A DNA stretch of 64,000 bases from Cycas panzhihuaensis. Taxonomy: Eukaryota > Cycadophyta. Numbering within the stretch: the stretch's first letter is position 1; each line of letters starts with the position of its first letter. The translations under genes were made by a program, and so were the position numbers. The DNA lies in the NCBI GenBank assembly GCA_023213395.1, contig CM041465.1, positions 190,595,741 through 190,659,740 of the forward strand, in the 5' to 3' direction. The notes under the pieces were generated by a model. The model had not been told where the DNA came from, did not search any database, and saw nothing but the letters and a program-made list of their open reading frames with translations. This document shows, piece after piece, positions 46,991 to 60,071 of this stretch.

Positions 46991-48015
46991 GTTTTCTATG
47001 ACCAGATTTTAGGCTGCCTTTGGGCCCATTTTATGTAGGTTCTGATTCAAGGGTTGAAAAACATATATTTGAAGCTTATTATTTGAAGCAAAAATTGTTG
47101 TATAGGAGCTCCAAATACATGCTTGATCACCTTATACAAACAAAAAATTTACTATTAGTAAGAGGAAGTCATACACATCAAATCTACTACCAAAAATACA
47201 AAAAAAATTAAACATCTTATGACAATTATTTGCAACATTAGTTATGTATGCTACTACTACAGTTGTTGATTATCTTATGTGGGCTCCAAGATTGTAAGGG
47301 ATGAGACCATGGCATAGAATTAGTAGGTTTAAATTCTATTATCTATTCTCAGTAAAAGATTTAGCACCCTAGCTACTATTGAGTTCTACTAGTTGTATGT
47401 TTAGTGGTGCTTATGGTGCTCCTACTGGAAGAGTTGTTAGCAGTGGTGGCAGCTACTCTATAGGTTATGGAGACATGTATGGTAACTTTAGCTATGGTGG
47501 TTTATACAAATTTGACATCAATAGATCCACTTGTTTTCATTGAAACTATATACTGGAGGAAGATTAGGTTGCTTCTCATCTTCGCCAAAGAAGAAGTTTA
47601 TGTATATAGCCATTTCCTCAAATATAATAGTGACCTAAAGAAGGAGGATGAATTTGAGCATCTTTGGAAACCTAATTTATAAATTCATCAAACTCCAATG
47701 ATTGTGTTGAAGAGATTGAACAATGTCTCCTTCTGAATACTCTAGCATCGTAAATGGTGTCAATGTTATCCTTGGATATGTTATGAGCCCTCTGTTACAG
47801 TTGCACTGGAACAACATATGCTTTGTTTATTTTTTGTATTGAACTTTATGTCTACCATACTCGATCATCTCACTAGATCAAAGAACTATAATGAAATCAG
47901 TGTTATATATTATAGAGAGGTAATGGGCATTCAATAGATGTTTGATCTAGAGTAACTTAAACAATCTTCAACAATTGCAGCTGTAATTTTTTTTTTCCAG
48001 AAAGATGAAGTGGAA
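46991..48015 (+). pseudogene. Central cargo of element E, origin unknown
   Basis: Sequence between the D-like leader and the D-like tail with no counterpart in D. It contains short open pieces (47020-47211; 47467-47682) and a Gly/Tyr/Ser-rich run at about 47395-47510 (GAYGAPTGRVVSSGGSYSIG then YGDMYGNFSYGGLY). That composition is like the low-complexity tail of plant glycine-rich or hnRNP-type RNA-binding proteins, but no RRM is seen and this is a weak composition-based resemblance. It could be one or more captured host fragments, or decayed element sequence. I do not recognise the other frames. Confidence 0.4.
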
Positions 48016-49039
48016 CCCTAAAATTTCTAGGGTTAATATTTTTTTTATTTTTTTGGAAGATGTTTTATTTTTTAGACTTTGGTAGACTTGAAGTTTTTAT
48101 AGTTTTCACTTTAATTTTTTTTGTAAATTCAAAATATTATTAATCAAATTAGATAATAATTTAGATCTACCTATCCCCCTAGTTCATCAGCCCTTAATCA
48201 CATGGAACATTCATATGACCTTTAGCCAACCAACAAAAGGGGATAAGCTTCTAATTATTAGTTTTTATAGAGTCTTATCACTATTTTGGTTGTAACTTGA
48301 GCATGTAGAATTTGTTTTTAGCCTCATCAGTTGTGTTGGATTCATAACTAAATGACATTTCATTTGGAAGGCCATGTGATACTATTTGGAGCTAATTTGA
48401 TGTAGATATTTTAGTTCAAATTTAAAAGTTTTCTTTAAAACTTTATTTTACTTCATTTTCTCAGTTTTTTTCAGGCATACACATGTATTTTTAGAGGCTT
48501 CATGATATTTATTGATATGATATATCCCAAATGAAGGGGATAACATATACTAAGTTCTCATTTTTTAGCTCTAGAGAACCTATTTTATATTGAACTTGAT
48601 TATATGAGAAAGCCACTAATGTTATACTTAAGTCACATATATCTTTCAAGTCATGTATTGACATTTATTATTAGATTTTTAGCCCATAATAGCATGATGT
48701 GAGACCAAAGAGGTATGCTTTTAACCCATAAATGCAATTTAAATCCATAGAGTCATTTGAAGATTACTTGCATTATCCCATTTAAGTAAGATATAGGACC
48801 CCTTTATAGTTACTTTTATTGGTATTGATGGAACCATGTATGAAAAGGAACATCCTAATTAACCGATAGCCATAGTAGTTGGCTACCCATATGGTTTGGT
48901 AGATGGTGTTCTCTTCATATGGACATTAGTAGCTAATTATATTATTGCAACAGTTTATGATCCAACATTCATTTGAAGACTTAACACTTATCATTTGATG
49001 TAACATTTCATTATGTAACTGACTATTACAGGGGGGAAA
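48016..49039 (+). other. 3' tail of element E
   Basis: Similar along most of its length to 25040-26297 of element D, including the stretch around GGTTGTAACTTGAGCATG, the loose tandem repeat of TAGCCCATA type (48675-48765) and the purine tract. No coding potential recognised. Confidence 0.75.
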
Positions 49040-49387
49040 TGTTAGGTGTAATACCCAATTATATAATTACCCTTATGTACATATTCTCTACATTTATGTG
49101 TATTTTATATTTGAGGTTGTGATCCATATAGAGATGTGTGCTACCTCTAAGATTAACTAATGGGGTTCACTCATTAATAGTAAGCTTGCACTATAAGTAT
49201 ATATATAATTGTTCATTCTAATTTGAGTTTTGGTCATTTCTCCATCTCTTGTATTTATTTATATATACTTCACCTTCTTTGTGCTTCAATATTATATCAT
49301 TAACTCACCATCTTAGTTCATCTATTGCATGCATAGTATGTTATTTTTCTAACATGGTATAAAGCTTTACATGCTTGTTTTCTAACA
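49040..49387 (+). repeat. 3' LTR of element E
   Basis: TGTTAGGTGTAATACC to TTTTCTAACA, equal in length to 32508-32855 and with the same 33-base 3' extension (49355-49387). Confidence 0.9.
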
Positions 49388-52300
49388 AAAAAAATTATTT
49401 ATATTTTATTGGAATGATTAAAATGTTACATTATAATATTAAATTACAAGTGACTAATTTTTTATTTATGAATAACAAAATAGCTAAATCCCTAGGGCCT
49501 CCACAAATGTAACAATATACCCCATCCCAATTCATAGAAGTTGGAGGAGTAAAATTTTTAACAAGTATACAATATTCTCATGTCATCATATAGCCTTGAC
49601 TCATAATCATGTTGTGATTCATCTTATTCTAGAATGCAGCCTCACCTCAATTAAGTGACTTGAATAATAAAAATTTAAATCTTTTGTTCAACACAAAGCA
49701 AACAATTAGGATAGGATTATTGTAACTTAAAGTTAATTTTATCTAACAATTTCAATATTTTCTTCCCTTTATTATATGGAATTATATTTGTCTAATCAAC
49801 ATTAAGATTTATACATACCTCATTTGTATCTTATTATCAACATCATCATGATTAGGGTTAAGGATCATTTCAGGTTAGTCTTGGCATCTTATTATATAAC
49901 TCATAAATATATTTATGTAGATATAAATGTTGATCAACATTTACCCTAGTATAAATATGAATATTGATTAAACACATCTATACGTACCAAATTGATAACA
50001 CCCTATGAATGTTGGTCAACTATATCTTTGCCTCCATGAATTGACATATTCCTACAAATTTTTTAGTTACCATGTGATGCATTTAAAAAAATCTAATTAT
50101 ATTTTCCCATTAAAGATAATGTTGTAGTTATATTTAGTAGAAAGAGTCTTTGTTTATTATCAAAGACCTTGGTTATCACATTTTTGGGTACAAGAGGAAA
50201 TACAATCACCTTTTTTGCAGATCTTATGTTGTCATGACTTCAAATAGAGAGCTAAATAAAGGATAAGTGATTTCAATCATCCACCACTTCTCAAGCCAAA
50301 GAAGTTTATATTTAGAACTAGGTTTTAAGAAATGTCATGGTTGTAATGCATACAATGTGATATCCTTTATGTCTTTTTTATGGTACATCTTAATAATCAA
50401 CCATAAAAGACCATTAAAATTGGTTGGTGGAGATTCTTAGCTAGTAGCCTTAAACATAGATGCTTATATGGAACTTGTAATACTAGAGAATAATATGTGC
50501 TTATAATTGGTATGCTATTAATACTAAATAATTGCCTAAACCAAAGGCATTCTTCAACTAATCGTTATGTATTTTGATGTGTATCTTCCATAAAACTGTA
50601 GCCCTCTAGTGTAAACATAGAAATAATCATTACCAAACATTTACTACTCATGTCAATCATACTATCAACTTCAAATAATCCACTACAAACCCTGGTCCAC
50701 TCTTTAATTCTTCAAATAAGTGTAATAAAATGTATTTACAACAAATCTAAAATTGGAAGAACACACAACATAGGGAAATAACTAATAATATTTCATTATC
50801 AAATACCCTACAATAGTGTTTTCAAGAATGGTTACTAGAATACCTTTGCTTTCAACCTCTCCATTAGGGAGAACTCCATTGAATAATACTATTATAAGGT
50901 GAAACACTCTAAAAGGTTAGTGTGGTGGATTACTACCTCTTTTACTTATGTGGAAGGCCTAGGGTATGGAAACCTAACAAAGGTAGGAGAATCCTATGAC
51001 AACAACTTGGCCATCCATATGCTTCTTAAGCATGGATGTAATAGAACAATGTATATTAGCCTATGGAAGGGAGGCTAAACTAAGGGTTAGCTTAGTATAT
51101 GCATGTGCATCTAAATCAACCTATAGTTTTAGGTTTAGAAAACCTATGGTCAATTTAGGGAATGAAACATACACCTATTTGCAACTATATGCTTTTTGCC
51201 TTTGACTAAAAAGAAGACACAAACCCTAACTATGGTTGCAATGTTTCTCTCATGGACTTGGAACTTACAATTGTATGGTTCCCTTCTCACGCTTTAGGTC
51301 TATGATTAGTTTGTAAATAAAAGATTTATGCATTTACTTTTAACATGATGTAATGTAATATAATAAAGTAGGAATAATGATGTAAATATCTTTATTTTTC
51401 TTTTTTATCTTTTATGATGTTTTTCCCTATTTAACTAAGGAGAAAAAAGGGGTGTAAACAAAGGGATTTTCTCTTTCTCTTTTTGATTTGGAAAAAGGAA
51501 ACAAAACAAAATACAACTTCTTTTTTTTTGGAAAGAAAAATAGAGTGGAAAAAGGGGGAATAAGCCAAATAAAGTTACCTTCTCTCTTTATTTTGGTCAA
51601 AAGAAAAAAATGACAAATTAGAGCAAATGAAAGAAGGCATACCTGATGAATGTAGAACTTGTCAAATGAGTGTGGCCTCTCTTCAACTTATAAAGAATAT
51701 TCCAAGAAGTAATTGTAATAAGAAGGGAATATGATACAACTCTAAAGCAAATTCAATAATATTTTTGCTTTCCAAATATGATTATGACTAAAAAAGGAAA
51801 GTATAAAAAGCTCTAAATTAGAAAACAAAGATTAATTTAAATGAATTGGCCTTACCTCTTAAAGAGCTACTACTATAAGAGCTTGTAATGAGATGTCCTA
51901 AGCTATTTGGTCAACAATGGAGGGGTTTCTTGACCTCCTCTTCCTCTTGTACTAATATTAGCACCTTACAAGAAAATTATTCTACCAAAGGATAATTATA
52001 TAGGCATAATATCTTAACTATATAAAGCAAACTTAGAAGTAAGTTAAAAGATACCAAATGTAACAAGTAAAGGAGGGAAATGTGAATCTCATAATGACTC
52101 TTGTCCCCTAAAATGATTATCTCCTAAAGTAGTACTTAGGTGCCACCACCTTTGCAACTTCTCCCTTTAGGACAATAGAAAGAACAAGGGAAGAAAGCCT
52201 AACAAGGAAAATATGGTGCAAAGAAATTATTAAAGGAGTAATAGAAAGAAAATATGATAAAAGCAAATGCAAAGAAATAACAAAACATAAGGAAACTCTT

Positions 52301-53432
52301 ACCAAAATCAAGAGGAGGGGGATTACCTCTTCCTTCGATGAATGGGAAGGCCAATGGCTATTAGTCCATCTCCTAAGGCTTACTCTTATTGAGGGTATAG
52401 TGTAATCTCTAAGTATGTAGTCACTCTTTAGATGTATAAGTCAAGATTTCTAAATTCTAATGGAATTTTGGGAGTAATAAGACAAAGTGTATGGTATCTC
52501 TTGATCTCCCCTTTTCTATTAAAAAAATAGAGGGATTTTAATGATGAATATAAGGTGTAGGGTAAGCGGTTTTCAACTCATAATATGGGAGAAAACTATT
52601 AAACCAAATCCATGAGTCTTGCTCATGGATTAAAGCAAAGCCACATAGGAATATGAAGATTTGGCCTCTTAGACCACCCAAACTTAATGGGCACCAACCT
52701 AGGGACGATGTAGACTAACCAAGGTTGATAATCTTACATTAATGAGTTGATTGTCACCAACAGACCCAAATCTAAGTTGGTGATAGTCGTACTACAAATA
52801 TATCTATACTACCATGAACATGTTCATAGTACTACTATTACAAGCAAAACTGGTAGCAATTTGGTAATAGATGAGGTTTTTAAATAAGAAAACATATATA
52901 ATCAAACTAAAAACTCAATAATCAAGGGATCTAGGTATAGATGCACTTAAAACTAAGCAACAAATAATGAAAAAGTGGATCCAATGGATCAAAATAAGGA
53001 AAAGGGAATGATGTAAAGGGAAAAATAGTATTTGTTCTTATGAAGAGCCTGATGGATGGACTAATGACCATCAACCAAAGTTATACTCATCATTGACTAT
53101 AAATACATGGGCAAGTAATCCATACAAGAAAATAAAAGTATACATTCACTATCTAAAATAATAAAAAAAATAAATCAATAAGGTATGAAAAGAGTAATGA
53201 AGCATACATATACTCACCTATGTGTCAAAGTATCAATGTTGTTTCTAGAAGCTAAGAAACATAAGGTAATGAATAAGAGAGATGCAAATGGAAGCAAATA
53301 CACTATATATCTTTCAATGGTAGAAAATAAAGTAATTCTCAATTATCCATCTAGTAATAAAGTAAATATATTAGTGAATATAAATGAAATCAAACCTAAT
53401 GATTTACAGATCAAGAAAATTTTACGAGGAAA
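49388..53432. other. Unassigned AT-rich sequence between elements E and J
   Basis: Four kilobases with no retrotransposon domain, LTR pair or RNA gene that I can identify. Open frames at 50996-51205 (plus), 52117-52311 (minus) and 53185-53442 (plus) are short and have no motif I recognise. The last (85 codons, Lys/Asn-rich) runs into J's LTR. It may be old intergenic DNA or leader-type sequence of elements too decayed to name. Confidence 0.45.
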
Positions 53433-53807
53433 TGTTACATGACAACTTGGCACTGGTTGAAAATGATTAAGTTAACACTTTGCTAAGGAGACTTGGTGGT
53501 TAGTGTTAGCCACTAATCTTCATATAAGGGCCACTTATGTCTACCAATAGGAATTAAGTCTATTTTTCTACTAATTATATCTTGTGCAAAGAGGCCTCTC
53601 TTGCCTCTTTAAGGCCCACTCATTAGAAAATAGGTTGTTGAATCTTATATTATTTTGGTGGTTATACTTTAGTCCCCCCTTTTCATGATCTTTGTTCTCT
53701 TTTCATGTAATTTGATCTTTAAGTGGCAATAAAGTTTTAACATATTTTTCCCAATATCTATATGCTTCTTGATTAAGTTGGAGAATCATTAGACTAAGAT
53801 CATTCCA
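53433..53807 (+). repeat. 5' LTR of element J
   Basis: TGTTACATGACA to CATTCCA, matching 59675-60071. Shared long stretch: AATTATATCTTGTGCAAAGA. It keeps the TATA-like CTCTTTAAGGCCCACTCATT region and an AATAAAG polyadenylation-like signal (about 53728). Confidence 0.88.
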
Positions 53808-53809
53808 AT

Positions 53810-53821
53810 TGGTATGAAAGC
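53810..53821 (+). other. Primer-binding site of element J
   Basis: TGGTATGAAAGC, two changes from the tRNA-Met complement, two bases after the LTR. Confidence 0.7.
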
Positions 53822-56425
53822 TAGCTTTGGATCCATAGGAAGCAACAATTTAAAGGAAACTTTTTTTCCTTGTGTATACCACAATAAATCCCTTTTCTTT
53901 TTCAAGTTTATTTCTATTTAAGTGATATTTCTTTAAATTTTTGGTAAGTTACAAGCAAGTAATAGGATCCCACCCTGTCCCTACCCTATTCCCTAAAGGT
54001 TAAGTAGAGACCCTATGATAAGGATCTATGAATATCATAAGGATCTGTCATTCTAAATTAAGCATGCTTGGCCATAAACCCATACATGACACAAAGTACT
54101 ATAACAATGCTTATGCAAGATTCAAATAGAACCTAGCTACAAGAGTAAGCCTCCACGTACCTTTGGACATATCAAAGTATCCTTTTAGGTTCCTCTTCTA
54201 ACCTAGAATAGGAAAGTAGTCAGTTGTATATACCTCTATGGTACATAAGTTAGTGATTAAAGCCTAGAAGTTACCCTACCTGAATATCTCTACATGGTTG
54301 TAGACCTTATAGGGATGTGAATTCCTATGTAGATAGTGCCCTAAGATATCATTCCAAGCTATAGGAATAATAGAGAAGTTTATTGTAGTGCCTATAAAGC
54401 CAAACACTCCTCTATTAATACTTGGTAAGCTTATTGTAACTACTTTCTCAATAAAAGTATTTATCATAAAAATTACTCATGGCCATATACTTGACATTAA
54501 AAGCATCTGTTACTTAGACTCTTATAACTCCTAATATAACCTATAGTAAGTAGTACTACTAAAGATAATAAAACATATAAATACATTAATCTAAATCACA
54601 AGAAGTAGCACTAGATAACTAATTTTTTAGCACCATAGTCTGAACCTAAGATTTGAGCTCTACTCTAATTAAGTCCACTCCTTATTTTTAGTCCACTTAA
54701 AAAAATAAAAAAAAAAGGAAAAGAAAAAGGAAAAAAAAGAAGAGGAAAAGAGTTTACAGGGTCACTTTAGAAAATACTTCTCTATTTCTAACAAAACTTA
54801 TACTAATAGACTCAATGTAAGAAAAGAAAGAAAAAAAGAAAAGTCCACAGCTATAGAACTACCCTACAAACATATATGTCTTATATCGATTAGTGCATCG
54901 CACTAACCATTTTCCACTAGGGTAGATTTAACCATCATTTTCAAGGTACAATAGCATATAGGCACCCTATGGGTCTTACTACCTAATTTTTACCCATAAA
55001 CCTTACCTATCCTATTTTGATGAGATTTTCCACCTATCTCAATCATATAGGTGATATTATTGTGTATTTTCAAGGGCTCAACAAGCTATAGACAACCCCC
55101 TTGAAAAAAAAAATCATTTTTGTCTCTTTTCCCCTATCCATCTATATTACTCCTAAATTCTTAATATATCTTTCTATCTATCTTTCTTTTCCCCTTTTAT
55201 CCATACCCTTCTTCTTACTTATCCCTTTTCTTGAAAACTTGTTCCTTTAGGCACACCATGTGATTCATCATTCATGGTGCCAACATAGATAGAATATATT
55301 TAGAACTTGGAAGTCTAAGTCTAGGAACTATTTGATACTATCGACTCTCTGAATAAAAGGTTCATTAATATGGATTAATAAGTCAAGGATTCCAACCTAA
55401 AATATGAAACTTTTAAACAAAAATAAGACATAAGGACTAAAAGTTAGATAAAATAATTCAATGGATGCAAGTGAATCCCCACTCTACATCCTAAGGTCCA
55501 TTCACCTTTAAAAATTTAGGACCACTATCAACCTTTACTTTAAGACAAACATCAGGTCATTATAAAATTACCATACCAACCTTTGATCTAGATCTCAATA
55601 GGGATTCTACCAAAATTTGGCCATAGAGTAGTTAATATTTGCTTTAATCCACCTAGATGGGAAACCACATCAATTAGTTCTAATGGTAGAGCTGTGAGAA
55701 CCCAAAACCCCAAACATGGGACCTCTTCTCAGAATTATTTTAAATAATGCGATGACACTTAGAATTAATTATTTTTCAACCAGCTAAACAGACTTCGATA
55801 AATAACTTTAGTTGAGGCATACACTTATGAGTTTTAGGAAATATAGAATTGGGCATCTTAGCCACTTAATGTCTTAACCCTTATTGACATTTACACTTCT
55901 AGCCTAATGGACTATATTCAAATGTACTTAAAAGTTATTACCTTATTTTTCTTAAAGATGTCATATATAGAATAAGGGCAGTTGAAGTGGAATTCATGAT
56001 AAAACATTTAACTCTTTTTAGGAGGGACCCCTCTTGGTACCAGTAGTTCCATCAACGTGACTAACAACATCCATACCCCTAATTAGATGAATACCAATGA
56101 CTAGAATTAGATGCCTCTATAGGTCTAGTTCATGTACCATCAACAAAATTATATTATTATTTAAAGGTTGCTCTCTATCTTAAGTGCTCAAAAAAGTGGG
56201 TTCCTAAACACACAAATATATGTAAGGCTAGGTGAATGATCTTCACTATTGACCCTAATATTAATGAGGACTCTAAAGTTGAAATTAAACCCAAACTTAA
56301 TTATGAACCCTGACAAGGCCCCCCTAGCTTGTTTCCCAACTAAATGTCTCATTATCAATAGTTTCTTTCTCATCTTACCTTGAACCATTATGTGTCAAAG
56401 TGACTTTATAAAAGACACCTATGTC
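53822..56425 (+). other. Leader and gag region of element J, not readable
   Basis: By position this should hold the leader and gag. I could not follow a gag frame; stops occur every few codons on all frames. A purine-rich stretch (54700-54840, A/G runs) is the only local feature. The open minus-strand frame at 56188-56388 is antisense and has no motif. Confidence 0.4.
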
Positions 56426-59400
56426 AATATTGATTGATGGGTGTGCATAATTAAATTTTATAGACATATCTCTAGATTTATAATTAAACGTCTATATTAT
56501 CCCTAAAATTAGATTCACATGCTCCTTACCCAACCATCAAACCCTATATTGTGTGGGTACCATAAAAAACCTCCATCTTTAACTCAATACTTATTGACTT
56601 ACATTTGATTTTTATGCCCTACCTATAGGAGAATTCAATGATATCCTTAGTGTCCAAATGCTCTAGACACTAGCCATTTATATTATGAACAATTCACTTA
56701 TAAACTCATTCATCCTATTTAAGGATCAGATGGCCCAAACACATAAACTATACATGATCTAATCACCCCCTAATTTTCTAGTATCACCTAATTAAATGCA
56801 TAATCATATAAACAAAAGTTTTGGATATATTATTCACAACAATAACATGTAGCCTTTGATAAATATTCATCCTCTTATGTAGTCTCTCCTTATAAATATC
56901 AATTAGGATTCACACCCCTTCTAGCCACTAGCCCACCTAATTGTAGAGTTTATTAAGTGATCAAACTCAAATTGCCACATAAACCCATTAACCTTCAATC
57001 TTATAGGAATTCATATTTTTAGAAGAATGAAATTTTAAAAAGTAATAAACAAACTAATAGATATGGGTATCATTCAACCTAGTAAAATCCCATATATTGT
57101 CCCTATTATCATGGTAAGGAAGAAAGATAGATCCTTTTGGCTTTATATTGATTACTAAGAACTTAATAAAATCACAATAAAAAATAAAATTCTCACTCCT
57201 TAAATTGATAACATATTCAATGAAATACATAGGGAAATAATGTTCTCCAAATTGATCTTCAGTATGCCTCTTATCAAATCCCTATTACCCATAAGGTCTG
57301 CCATAAAATTACTTTCTAAATACATCATGAGCACTTTGAATTCTAGGTGATACCCTTTAGCCTTTATAATACCCTAGAAACATTCCAAGCACTAATGAAT
57401 AAAATCTTTACCCCTTACCTCCATAAATTTATAATTATCTTTTTTCATGACATCCTTATCTATAATTATAGCTTGGATAATCACCTTTAATATCTAGAGT
57501 CAGTCTTACAAATTCTTGACCATATGAATTTGAAAAAACTGAATTATAATACCTTGGACATATTATTTCATTAAAAGGAGTCTAAGTTGATCTTGACAAA
57601 ATCTTTATTATTACCTCGTGGCCTATGCATAAAACCCTTATATAATTGCAAGCTTTCCTAGGACTCATAGGTTTTCATAGATAATTTATTTGTAATTCTA
57701 CTTCATTAATAGACAAACTCACACATTTACTTCATAAAGAGGCATTTAAGTGGTCGCTAAAGGCTTCAACAATCTTAAAACCATCATGACCTCCACCCTT
57801 ATTCTCACCACACCTAACGTTTCCTAACCCTTTTAATTAGAATATGATGTTTCAGGCTATGGCATAGGTGTTGTTCTCATGAAAAAATTCCACCCAATAG
57901 CATTTGAAAGTCACAAACTTAAGGAGCATAAATGTCATCTATCCACTTAACAAAAGGAAATGTGAGATATTCTAAATGCTATTAATAAGTGGTAGTAGTA
58001 TCTTTTGGGCTCCCAATTCACCATCCTCATAGACCACCATAGCCTGTGTTACCTCTTAGATCAACTAGTCCTATCAAAAGAATAAACTAAATGAATTGAT
58101 CATCTATAAGTTTTTTACTTCTCCATTGATTATAGAAATGGTAAAGAGAATGTGGGTGCTAATGCCCTTTCTTACATTCTATTATAGCCCCCCATTGATG
58201 ACCCTAATATCCATGCCATCTCCAAACCCAATCCATTATGGTTAGCAAACTTGGTAGTAAAAAATCTCTCCTACCTAGAATTTAATAAATAGACATCCAA
58301 AGTTAACACCTACAAAGATTGTTCTTTCTATAATTCTTAATTTTTATATTGAAATCAAATTTTTGTCCACCCCATCTCCTTATTTATTCCTTAAATATTG
58401 TTTGAATACTACTTAACCCCCTTTGGTAGTCACTCTAAATTTGATAAAATGTATAAATAAATTTGATTTGATTTTTTCTAGTCTAATATGAAATCTACCA
58501 TCCTCCTATTTATCTTAGAATGTAATTCTTACTAAAGAAATAGGTTGATATAAAAGCTCAACCCAACCTCTTCTAACCTCTGAGTATACCTTTAGGTAAA
58601 TGGTAAGATATTGTTATGGATTTCATCACTAGGTTACCATTTTCCTCTAAGTTTGAATTAATATAGATTATCATTGATAGACTCACTAAGTATGCACATT
58701 TCTTACTCATTCACACTTTGTATAAATCTTCTTACCTAGCTAATATTTATATCTATTAGATTTTTTGTCTGCATAGCTTCCCATAATATTAATTTACAAC
58801 TAAGACCCAAAACTCATAAGCACATTCTGGGAAGAACTCTTTTGGACATTAGGAACATCCTTTAATATGAGATTAGCCTACCATCTTTAAATCAATGGTT
58901 AATCTAAAGCTCTAAATAAGATGTTAGAAATATATTTAAGATGCTTTGCATCAAAACATCAATATAAATAGACTTCATTACTAGCTCTTATTGAATACTA
59001 GTACAACTCTTCACACCACTTAATAATTAGTTGTCACCCTTCATGGCCCTCTATGGATACCCACCTCCATCTCACCACACTCTTGCCACTAATCTCTATA
59101 ATGCCATGATCTAGAAAAAACTCTAAGGCATGGACCAAATCCTACATATAATTAAGTAAAACCTTACAGTAGCCCAAAATCACATGAAATAACTTGTCAA
59201 CCACTATCATTCTAATTAATCATTTGAAGTGGGTGATTTCATGTTCATTCACCTTCAATTATATAAGTAACTATCTCTTAAACATTATAAAAGTCAAAAG
59301 TTGAGCCACCACTATTATGGCCCCTATAAGGTCCTTTAACAAATTAGTGGAGTCACATATACACTTGAACTTCCTCCCCATATAAAAATCAACAACTTAT

Positions 59401-59660
59401 TCCTTGTCTCATGCCTTAAGAAGACCCTAGGAAAGAACATAATACCTCAATCTACCTTGCTAATCCTAGATAGAGAAAAACATCTCACTGTCTCACTTGA
59501 TTGTCTTCTTGCCAACTACCAATGTTGCATTTAAAACAAAACCCTTTCTAAGTACTTGCTACAATGGGCTAGTTGTCCACTAGATGAAGCTACATAGGAA
59601 TCTACCAAATTTATTAAGTAACATCTACATTTTCTTATTGGCTTTGAGGACTTAACATCT
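56426..59660 (+). pseudogene. Gypsy pol of element J with chromodomain
   Basis: Protease remnant near 56435 (LIDGCA then NFIDISLDL, the LIDSGATHNFI type motif). RT from about 57080: PSKIPYIVPIIMVRKKDRSF, ELNKITIKN, FSKLIFSM, then FHDILIYNYSLDNHL at the active site, where the family has YLDDILI. RNase H near 57850-58180 ends in the HSR-type pattern. Integrase core at about 58600-58720 with VMDFITRLPF and IDRLTKYAHF. The C-terminus at 59570-59650 reads CPLDEAT, then ESTKFIK and GFEDL, the end of a chromodomain, which in the family helps target insertion to chromatin. Frame is lost many times; no product expected. Confidence 0.82.
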
Positions 59661-59674
59661 TAAGGGATGGGACC

Positions 59675-60071
59675 TATTACATGACAAATTAGCACTAGGT
59701 AGAAATGGTTAAGCTAACACTTTGCTAAGGGGAATTGGGGGTTAGTATTAGGCATTAATCTTCATGCATAGGCTGCTTATGTCTGCTAATAGGAATTGAG
59801 GTCATTTTCTCTACCAATTATATCTTGTGCAAAGAGGCCTCTCTTGCCTATTTAAGGCCCACTCATTATAACAAAGGTTGTTGAATCTTATTTTATTTTA
59901 GTGGTTATACTTGGCACCCCCTTTTGGTGATCTTTGTGCTCTCTTGGTGAACTTGTATCATATTTTCTTATAATTTGCTCTTCAAGTGATAATAAAGTAC
60001 TACCATATTTTTCCCAATATCTATATGCCTTTTGCTTAAGTTGGAAAATCATTAGAGTAATATCATTCTAA
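59675..60071 (+). repeat. 3' LTR of element J
   Basis: Starts TATTACATGACA (TG to TA) directly after the purine tract and ends CATTCTA. About 20 bases longer than its partner because of an extra stretch near 59945-59975. Confidence 0.87.

Larger units (their letters stand above)
32508..49387 (+). mobile_element. Element E: second member of the D family, split by F
   Basis: LTRs of 348 bases each (32508-32855 and 49040-49387) related to those of D. Flanks GAAAA (32503-32507) and AAAAA (49388-49392) fit a target duplication with one change, though a poly-A match is weak evidence. The primer-binding site follows the 5' LTR and a purine tract GGGGGGAAA (49031-49039) precedes the 3' LTR. Without the nested F (33083-46808) and one 5-base duplication, E is about 3.15 kb. 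No gag or pol domain was found. Leader (32856-33082, 46809-46990) and tail (48016-49039) match D; the middle does not. Confidence 0.87.
53433..60071 (+). mobile_element. Element J: Ty3/gypsy chromovirus, heavily decayed
   Basis: Plus-strand element of 6.6 kb with LTRs 53433-53807 and 59675-60071, primer-binding site, protease, reverse transcriptase, RNase H, integrase and a chromodomain-like end, then a purine tract (TAAGGGATGGGACC, 59661-59674). Flanks GGAAA (53428-53432) and AGAGA (60072-60076) differ by two transitions, so the target duplication is only suggestive. Coding sequence is full of stops and frameshifts. Presence of a chromodomain after integrase identifies the chromovirus branch. 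Confidence 0.82.
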
